NCBI RefSeq assembly: GCF_900167155.1
Contig: NZ_FUXU01000031.1
Coordinates: forward strand, 1-48,471
DNA: 48,471 bases
Direction of reading: 5' to 3'
Origin: Enterovibrio nigricans DSM 22720
GTDB lineage: Bacteria; Pseudomonadota; Gammaproteobacteria; Enterobacterales; Vibrionaceae
Shown piece after piece: positions 43,258 through 48,471 of this stretch. The first letter of the stretch is position 1. Each line of letters opens with the position of its first letter. The translations under genes were made by a program, and so were the position numbers. The notes beneath the pieces were generated by a model that was not told the DNA's origin, made no database searches, and worked only from the letters and a program-made list of their open reading frames with translations.

Positions 43258-45507
43258 TCAAGCGGGGGTGATGTCATGGACTGACACTGTTGATTTATCA
43301 CGCTTTCCGTGGAAATCCAACATGCGTTTTGCCATGTCGGGGTCATCAAACCAAGCGTGTGTGCGTGATCTCTTAAGTTGAAAGCAGTGCCTGTCTGTTG
43401 CAGTGTTGATGGCTGCAAGTGCATCGTCGAGTGACAATTTCAGTGCTGAATCGTAGCTCACGCCAAATCGCTGAGAGATTTTTCCGATAAGGTTAGCGCT
43501 CATCGGTGAGTTTGCGACGTGTTCAAACTGATCAATGTTATTTATCCACTCACGAATGCGGGTATTGAGTGTGGTTGATTTCGTTTCCCATGCAGAGAGA
43601 CTGCCCGCGACGGCTTTGCTTTGGTTATCAACAAAATCATTCAGTGCGGATTTTGTCGCCGAAAGGTCTTCATGGTTGAGATAATTGGGTGCCGATTTCA
43701 GACGTTCAACAATGGAACGCATATGGGGGAGCGCCATATTCTCCATTGCTTGCTCAACCAAATCAGTGACCGATTCGTGAATGTATCGTCTTCGTGTCTT
43801 GCTGTTTTTAAGTCGAACTGTCGCCACGGATCGGCGGGAGTCGAAATAAACACGAAGTAGCAAGAAAAGAAAAGATAATGCGGCAGCGGCCCAGATAAAC
43901 GTAGGCTGCATGTAGAAGCACCATGCGATGGCGGCCAAGGAAGTGGCGAGGCAGATATCCCAACAGATGACGGTGCGTTTTTCTTTATTCACGCGAGTTT
44001 GCAACTCACTTTCTTTCACATTGGTATTTTTTCGCTCATCAATCGTCGACGACAGAGCGTCGACTAAATCCATGGCTATCTGATGGTCACTCTTCAGATT
44101 GATGTGGTGCTTTTCTAGATCATCGTTGTGTTTCGCATGGCTTTCGTAGAATTGGGCGAGCGTTGTGCCACAGGTGCGAAGGGCGGAATAGTTTTTCCAC
44201 ATGTGCTGACTTGCGACGTCGACAGCAGGCAAAATATCCTTTTGGGCTTGCGACAAAGGCAAGTCATTGAGTGTGAGGTTAAGTGCGCTTTCTGCCCACA
44301 ACTGGAGTGTTGTGTAGTTATCGACCAGTCCTATTCTCACTGTGTTTAGGTCTTGCAGAATGACGCTTTCTGCTTCTTCAAACGACGTAGGGTTTTTCTT
44401 AGAAAGAGGAACAGACAACGCGACATAATGCTTGAGATTGGTGGCAAGCAGTGTGGCGAGAGCATCTACAGCATGCTGTTTGCACAGTTGATTATTGTTG
44501 AGCGCAAATTGGTTTAACACCATGTCGGTTTTATATTCCAATGTCTCGAACATTTCGTACTGTGACAATGCCAGATCATAGTGGTGCGTCGCTCTCTCAA
44601 AATCACCGATGTGGGAGTACGCAATAGCAATATGCGTGTTACACACGGAACGCAATAAGGTCTCCTCTTCTCGAAGAGAGGAGATGGCCCGCTCTGCCAA
44701 AGGAATAGCGGATTTCCATAGTGAAGACGTATCGGATTGCAACGCATAAATTCGGCTGAGCCAAAAACAGCTGAAAAAGTCAGAACCAAACTCTTCTGTC
44801 GCTTTCAGCAGATTTTGTGTTGCTTCGCTTAAATGATTCAATTCAAGGCTTTGGAAAGCCCACAACTTCCGCTGCTCAAACGACGAGGCGATTGGACTGG
44901 GTGCCAATGAAGGGGTGGGTTTATCAAAGATACGAAGACATTGGTCGTGGTGCGGGTGTTCTGTGTGATCACTGGAAGGAGACTGCCCATCGATGACTAA
45001 TAGAGAGCCTTCAGGGATGCGCAGGTTGTCATCACAACCCAACGAAGCCCATAGTGAGGTTTCTAGCTTCCTAATGATAGAATCAACAATGGCGGTAGGA
45101 TCATTCGTCAGGATGCTGTGAAGCGTTACATGATTTGGTAACGCATTCAGGAACTCGCTGACACTTTCTCGTTGTGTGTTTTTATCAGCATGATGATCAC
45201 CGACAAGGAACGTCAGCACGTCTATCTCGTGTTCAAGCGCAGCGTCTATTTCATGTTCAATGTGGGATTTTCCTTCGAGAACGGTTTCACCCAGATCTTT
45301 CCCGACAAGACTTATCAAATACCGAGAGCGAGAAACACAGTGCACGCTGTTTTCAATCGGCGCCTTTCGAAATGCCTCAAACTCAGCAATATGAAAGGGA
45401 CGTATTTCGCACCGTTGAAGTAACAATGATTGGTGCAACGCTGAAATGAGTTTCTCAACGACGGGCCTGAACTCAGAGTGAGAATACGAGATAAAGATGG
45501 TGTCCAC
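43258..45507 (-). CDS. Large membrane protein with N-terminal TIR/DUF4062-like domain
   Basis: About 749 residues. The first 140 look like a TIR or DUF4062-type alpha/beta domain: DTIFISYSHSEFRPVV at the start, RSRYLISLVGKDL, then SHIEHEIDAALEHEIDVLTFLVGD. The middle (about 200-520) is helical and TPR-like. Two adjacent membrane helices follow near residues 530-575 (ICLATSLAAIAWCFY, FIWAAAALSFLFLLL), then a cytoplasmic helical tail. An ATG 14 codons upstream (45549) has no ribosome site. GTG 45507 has AAGGA 7 bases before it and starts exactly at the domain. The role is unknown. TIR-like domains in bacteria often signal or hydrolyse NAD, but no catalytic residue can be asserted. Confidence 0.7.
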   Translation of the reverse strand: MDTIFISYSHSEFRPVVEKLISALHQSLLLQRCEIRPFHIAEFEAFRKAPIENSVHCVSRSRYLISLVGKDLGETVLEGKSHIEHEIDAALEHEIDVLTFLVGDHHADKNTQRESVSEFLNALPNHVTLHSILTNDPTAIVDSIIRKLETSLWASLGCDDNLRIPEGSLLVIDGQSPSSDHTEHPHHDQCLRIFDKPTPSLAPSPIASSFEQRKLWAFQSLELNHLSEATQNLLKATEEFGSDFFSCFWLSRIYALQSDTSSLWKSAIPLAERAISSLREEETLLRSVCNTHIAIAYSHIGDFERATHHYDLALSQYEMFETLEYKTDMVLNQFALNNNQLCKQHAVDALATLLATNLKHYVALSVPLSKKNPTSFEEAESVILQDLNTVRIGLVDNYTTLQLWAESALNLTLNDLPLSQAQKDILPAVDVASQHMWKNYSALRTCGTTLAQFYESHAKHNDDLEKHHINLKSDHQIAMDLVDALSSTIDERKNTNVKESELQTRVNKEKRTVICWDICLATSLAAIAWCFYMQPTFIWAAAALSFLFLLLRVYFDSRRSVATVRLKNSKTRRRYIHESVTDLVEQAMENMALPHMRSIVERLKSAPNYLNHEDLSATKSALNDFVDNQSKAVAGSLSAWETKSTTLNTRIREWINNIDQFEHVANSPMSANLIGKISQRFGVSYDSALKLSLDDALAAINTATDRHCFQLKRSRTHAWFDDPDMAKRMLDFHGKRDKSTVSVHDITPA

Positions 45508-45622
45508 GATACGTTCCTTTGCTGGCAGAGCGAATACTTGCCACGTCATCTTACGTATCGTGAACAGCGCTGGGTAATATTAAAATACTGAAATTAGACC
45601 CAGGGCAAGAGATTAGCGTCGG

Positions 45623-46654
45623 TTAAGGGGCACGAAACAAGGCGGCACTCACGTTACTGAGCTGGATAAATTGCCGAGCCATCTCTCGATTTAACCACAG
45701 GTAGCCGTAGTAACTGATGTCACTAATGTCGTTGGTTGATTGGCAAAGTTGCTCTTTGGTCAGATTGAGAAGTTTAATGTCGATAGGATCGACATCGGTC
45801 ACGCGTTTATCTGAAACTTGCTGAGCTAAAACCTGAAAGTTATCGGCCAACTGACTTTGTGCCGTGGTCAGCCCTTCCATACTCATAATTTCATCCTGCC
45901 CTTGTTGGCTTTCCCACTGTGTACTGAGCAAAGCTTCTAGTTCCGCAAACAGGCGTTTTTCAATAAGCAGGACATCACCTAACACTGATTTATTCACGCC
46001 GGACTCGACCAACATATGAGGAAGCAACGATTGCTGCGTCTCAATGATGGTGTTCAGTCTTTCTGCGTGAGAAGGCGGGAATTTTCCCTGCTGCGCGTGT
46101 TTGATGTGTTTGGCGTAATAATGGCTGCATTCAACCAAATACTGTTCAAGAAGATAGATAAAACGCTCGGTCGCTTTAGCGGGAAAGATAAAGAGACTCG
46201 CAAAGATGGTCAGGATTGCCGCCCACAGAACGTTGAAAATACGCCAGCCAGCCGCTGCAACATCCGCGGGGCCACCCCCAGCAACGATAACGATGGTAAT
46301 GGCCGCCATGAGTGAGGCATACGCGTATTTCTCTTGCGTGTAATACATTGCCGCAATGAGTACGCCAAAAAAGGCGAAGTGATGCGTCCAGTGGTATTGA
46401 GGCGGAATGAGAAACAACAAAAGGCCCAAGACAGCCCCGACAATGGTGCCGGTGACGCGTTGTTTCGCTTTCGACAAAACGCCACCCACAAAAGGAATGG
46501 CTCCGAGGATGGTGACGGCTGTTATGAGTGCCCAATATCCATAAGGGATAGTAAACATACGAGTGATCAGAAGGATCACCCCGAGAACGAATGAAACCCG
46601 CAGCATGTAAAGCAGGCGGGTGTGTTTTAAAGCAAAATTAGCGTAAGCGTGCAT
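45623..46654 (-). CDS. FUSC-family inner-membrane protein (aromatic acid exporter-like)
   Basis: This 343-residue protein has six or seven N-terminal membrane helices (residues about 15-165), including YGYWALITAVTILGAIPFVGG and GTIVGAVLGLLLFLIPPQ. A cytoplasmic helical region fills the C-terminal half. The YWALIT...RxxGTxxGAxxG motif is the hallmark of the FUSC/AaeB/YccS superfamily. It is about half the length of the duplicated YccS/AaeB proteins, so it carries one membrane unit. The substrate cannot be inferred. Confidence 0.82.
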   Translation of the reverse strand: MHAYANFALKHTRLLYMLRVSFVLGVILLITRMFTIPYGYWALITAVTILGAIPFVGGVLSKAKQRVTGTIVGAVLGLLLFLIPPQYHWTHHFAFFGVLIAAMYYTQEKYAYASLMAAITIVIVAGGGPADVAAAGWRIFNVLWAAILTIFASLFIFPAKATERFIYLLEQYLVECSHYYAKHIKHAQQGKFPPSHAERLNTIIETQQSLLPHMLVESGVNKSVLGDVLLIEKRLFAELEALLSTQWESQQGQDEIMSMEGLTTAQSQLADNFQVLAQQVSDKRVTDVDPIDIKLLNLTKEQLCQSTNDISDISYYGYLWLNREMARQFIQLSNVSAALFRAP

Positions 46655-46755
46655 GTTAATTCACAGTCGAGATTTGCGTTCTGCCTTAAGCATATTCTTA
46701 ACCTTAGTAAAAATACGCTAAAGATTGCGACAGGAACAACCAAAGGGAAGCACGA

Positions 46756-46775
46756 GCAGACATGAATATGCCTGC
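46756..46775 (-). terminator. Weak terminator hairpin after gltS
   Basis: On the minus strand GCAGGCAT/ATGTCTGC forms an 8-bp stem (one G-U) with a 4-base loop, 14 bases after the gltS stop, followed by a pyrimidine-rich run. Confidence 0.45.
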
Positions 46776-46788
46776 CCGTTTGGAATTG

Positions 46789-48015
46789 TTAGCCGATGAT
46801 GCTCAATGTGGTCTGAAGAATAATCAGGTTCACAATATCAATAAAGAATGCGCCAACGATGGGCACCACCATGAACGCCTGAGGCGAAGGACCAAATCGA
46901 TTGACCACAGAACCCATGTTCATCACCGCTGTTGGCGTAGCGCCGAGGCCGAAGCCACAATGTCCGCTAGAAGTGACCGCAGCATCATAGTTTTTGCCCA
47001 TGACCCTAAACGTGACGAAGTAGGTGAATAGCGCCAGCATGACCGATTGGACCATCAAAATGATCAGGAAAGGCACCGCCAAATCCAAGATATTCCAGAG
47101 TTTCAGGCTCATCAGGGCCATCGCCAAGAACAACGCCAATGAAACCGTACCCAGAATATCGACCGTTTCAACGTCCATCCGCTTCACTTTAGACACTTCC
47201 AGTGCGTTGGTAATTACAACACCGATGAAGAGCGCATAAACGAAGTCTGGAATCATCAGCCACTTAACGTCAAAGCTGCTAACCCAAATCTCAAGATACT
47301 TGGCGCCAGTTACACAGATCAGTAAAACAAACAGCGTTTCAATCACCTTTTTCGGGGTGACTTTGTCTTGTTCGTTCTCGTTGTAAGTAACCAGTTCAGG
47401 AAACTGCTCGTGGGTATTGTTGGTATTGCCGTACTGAGACTTGAGGTTGAACCGCTGAACCAGACGTTGGGCAACAGGACTGCCGATGATACCGCCCATG
47501 ATGAGGCCAAAGGTGGCAGATGCCATCGCAATTTCCAGTACGTTGTGCATGCCGTAAACATCTTGGAACGTTTGTGCCCAAGCTGCCCCAGTGCCGTGTC
47601 CGCCAGACAGTGTGATTGAACCGGCGATAAGTCCCATTAAAGGATCCAGCCCTAACACAGTTGCCAGCGTGATACCTACACCGTTTTGCAGCACGATATA
47701 AAGTGATGCTACAGCCAAAAAGACGAACACTTTTGCGCCGCCTTTGATCAATTGGGTGTAATTTGCGGCGAGACCAACGGTTGCAAAAAACATCAACATA
47801 AAGGTGTGTTGCAACGGTAAGTGGAAATCAAGCTCGATGCCGTTCAAATGCAAAATGGTAATGGCAGTAGCAACAACCAAACCACCGACGATGGGTTCGG
47901 GGATGTTAAATTTCTTTAAAATTGAGATTCTGGCGTTAATAAAATGGCCGAGAAAAAGTACAAAAATGGCGATGAGGAAGGATTCTAGTGCGCCGACAGA
48001 AATTAGTTGATTCAT
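46789..48015 (-). CDS. gltS: Sodium/glutamate symporter GltS
   Basis: The 408 residues form a polytopic membrane protein with the GltS signatures: FLGHFINARISILKKFNIPEPIVGGL near the N-terminus, GSITLSGGHGTGAAWAQTF in the first re-entrant loop, and TSSGHCGFGLGATPTAVMNM in the second. The two glycine-rich loops are the pseudo-symmetric substrate/ion sites. It imports glutamate with sodium. It is a monocistronic minus-strand gene next to the IS element, with 332 bases of upstream sequence. Confidence 0.95.
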   Translation of the reverse strand: MNQLISVGALESFLIAIFVLFLGHFINARISILKKFNIPEPIVGGLVVATAITILHLNGIELDFHLPLQHTFMLMFFATVGLAANYTQLIKGGAKVFVFLAVASLYIVLQNGVGITLATVLGLDPLMGLIAGSITLSGGHGTGAAWAQTFQDVYGMHNVLEIAMASATFGLIMGGIIGSPVAQRLVQRFNLKSQYGNTNNTHEQFPELVTYNENEQDKVTPKKVIETLFVLLICVTGAKYLEIWVSSFDVKWLMIPDFVYALFIGVVITNALEVSKVKRMDVETVDILGTVSLALFLAMALMSLKLWNILDLAVPFLIILMVQSVMLALFTYFVTFRVMGKNYDAAVTSSGHCGFGLGATPTAVMNMGSVVNRFGPSPQAFMVVPIVGAFFIDIVNLIILQTTLSIIG

Positions 48016-48347
48016 AAACCCTCTTCTATCTCCACATCCTCCTTAATGTGCGAGATCCTTATTATTAATATGCTTCCAAGAGCGAAATTCAGCGCTTTTG
48101 CAGACACTCTTTGCCGTACAAAATTCCCTTAGCGCGAAAAAATGAGGCGCCGTTATCTCATAATGTTGACCTAGAGCACAAGTCTAAGTGAAAAAATATT
48201 CACTTTACATTGTAGTGTTACGCGCTTTTTAAGTGCTTAAGCGCGTGTGAAATGCATACGGAAATATTAGATGAAGCCGCATGAGATAAGGTGTTAAATG
48301 TGCGAAATCCACCGACTGAAAAATTGGCCAATAAAACGGCTGTCGGT
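48016..48347. promoter_or_regulatory. Upstream region of gltS, up to the IS end
   Basis: No gene is visible. Two dyads stand out: AAGTGAA/TTCACTT (48186-48205, 6-base spacer) and ACGCGCTT/AAGCGCGT (48220-48246, 11-base loop). They may be operator sites or hairpins for gltS. The 9 bases before the IS (gctgtcggt) do not match the 9 bases after the IS end at position 96, so the two IS ends do not belong to a single insertion. Confidence 0.4.
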
Positions 48348-48471
48348 GGCTTTGTTGCTTAAATCGATGGAACTAAATCTAGAAGCTACGATCTGATCGG
48401 CTACACCCATCAATCGTCGTAGTCTCATGTCTAAACCTCGTTACAAAACAACTAACTGGAAGCAGTACAAC
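48348..48471 (+). mobile_element. Left end of an IS5-family (IS903-group-like) insertion sequence
   Basis: GGCTTTGTTGCTTAAATC at 48348 is the terminal repeat. Its first 15 bases match the reverse complement of the right end at position 96. The transposase starts 79 bases later and runs off the window. Both window-edge copies point the same way. Confidence 0.85.
48427..48471 (+). CDS. IS5-family transposase, N-terminal end only (partial)
   Basis: The 15 visible codons read MSKPRYKTTNWKQYN, matching the M(S/G)KxKxxxTNWxxYN start of IS5-family transposases common in Vibrio. The rest of the gene lies beyond the window; the C-terminus seen at 1-42 probably belongs to another copy of the same element. 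Confidence 0.8.
   Translation, partial: MSKPRYKTTNWKQYN

Noticed and set aside
46762-47031. A small + strand gene overlapping the end of gltS
   Set aside because: It lies antisense to the conserved second glycine-rich loop of GltS and has no ribosome site or family features.
1-48471. A composite transposon bounded by two IS copies
   Set aside because: Each IS is cut by the window edge, the 9-base flanks differ, and the interior includes a tRNA and core-type genes. A contig break at repeats is simpler.

Overview
The window looks like a Vibrionaceae or close marine gammaproteobacterial chromosome fragment. The evidence is a syp-type exopolysaccharide regulatory/export operon, an EcfP/PknT-like sigma factor/kinase pair, a GltS symporter, strong Shine-Dalgarno sites and moderate GC. 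Genus and species cannot be fixed from the sequence alone. Both ends lie inside copies of an IS5-family (IS903-group-like) element in the same orientation. Bases 1-96 are its right end and 48348-48471 its left end, so this is probably a contig that broke at a repeated IS.

Left part (about 0.1-11.7 kb): a sugar-nucleotide epimerase gene on the + strand converges on a minus-strand operon matching sypA-sypG of the Vibrio fischeri symbiosis polysaccharide locus. It encodes a STAS anti-anti-sigma protein, an OmpA-like lipoprotein, a multi-SLBB export protein, a degenerate BY-kinase/Wzc-type ATPase, a SypE-type kinase/phosphatase, a hybrid histidine kinase broken by a one-base frameshift, and a sigma54 activator. 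Near-consensus sigma54 promoters lie before sypA and before the epimerase gene. A 15-base sequence is shared exactly by both upstream regions, which suggests one SypG regulon. The glycosyltransferase genes expected in a complete syp locus are not in the window.

Middle-left (11.8-18.0 kb): an aldehyde dehydrogenase and an acetolactate-synthase-like enzyme form a two-gene operon. Next come tRNA-Ser(UGA) with its promoter and terminator, and then an AT-rich, gene-poor stretch with IS6-family and IS5-family remnants, two orphan proteins and a decayed reading frame. It has the look of a small tRNA-adjacent accessory patch.

Centre (18.1-38.7 kb): a large inositol catabolism region. A six-gene minus-strand operon (iolD, oxidoreductase, PfkB kinase, iolB, class II aldolase, oxidoreductase) diverges from iolE, three sugar/inositol ABC transporter genes and a LacI regulator. 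Next are an RpiR regulator, a PhyH-type dioxygenase, a second iolB, iolG, an iolC-DUF2090 fusion and iolA/mmsA. All steps from myo-inositol to acetyl-CoA plus DHAP are represented, with IolB, kinase and aldolase functions duplicated. Two operator classes can be seen. A LacI-type palindrome lies at the iolD/iolE divergent promoter. A 16-bp TGAAA-N6-TTTCA motif lies before rpiR, between phyH and iolB2, and over the predicted iolC start site.

Right part (38.7-48.5 kb): minus-strand genes for a transmembrane Ser/Thr kinase and its overlapping ECF-type sigma factor, a small lipoprotein, a small TM2-like membrane protein, a large TIR/DUF4062-like membrane protein, a FUSC-family membrane protein and the sodium/glutamate symporter GltS, followed by the second IS end.
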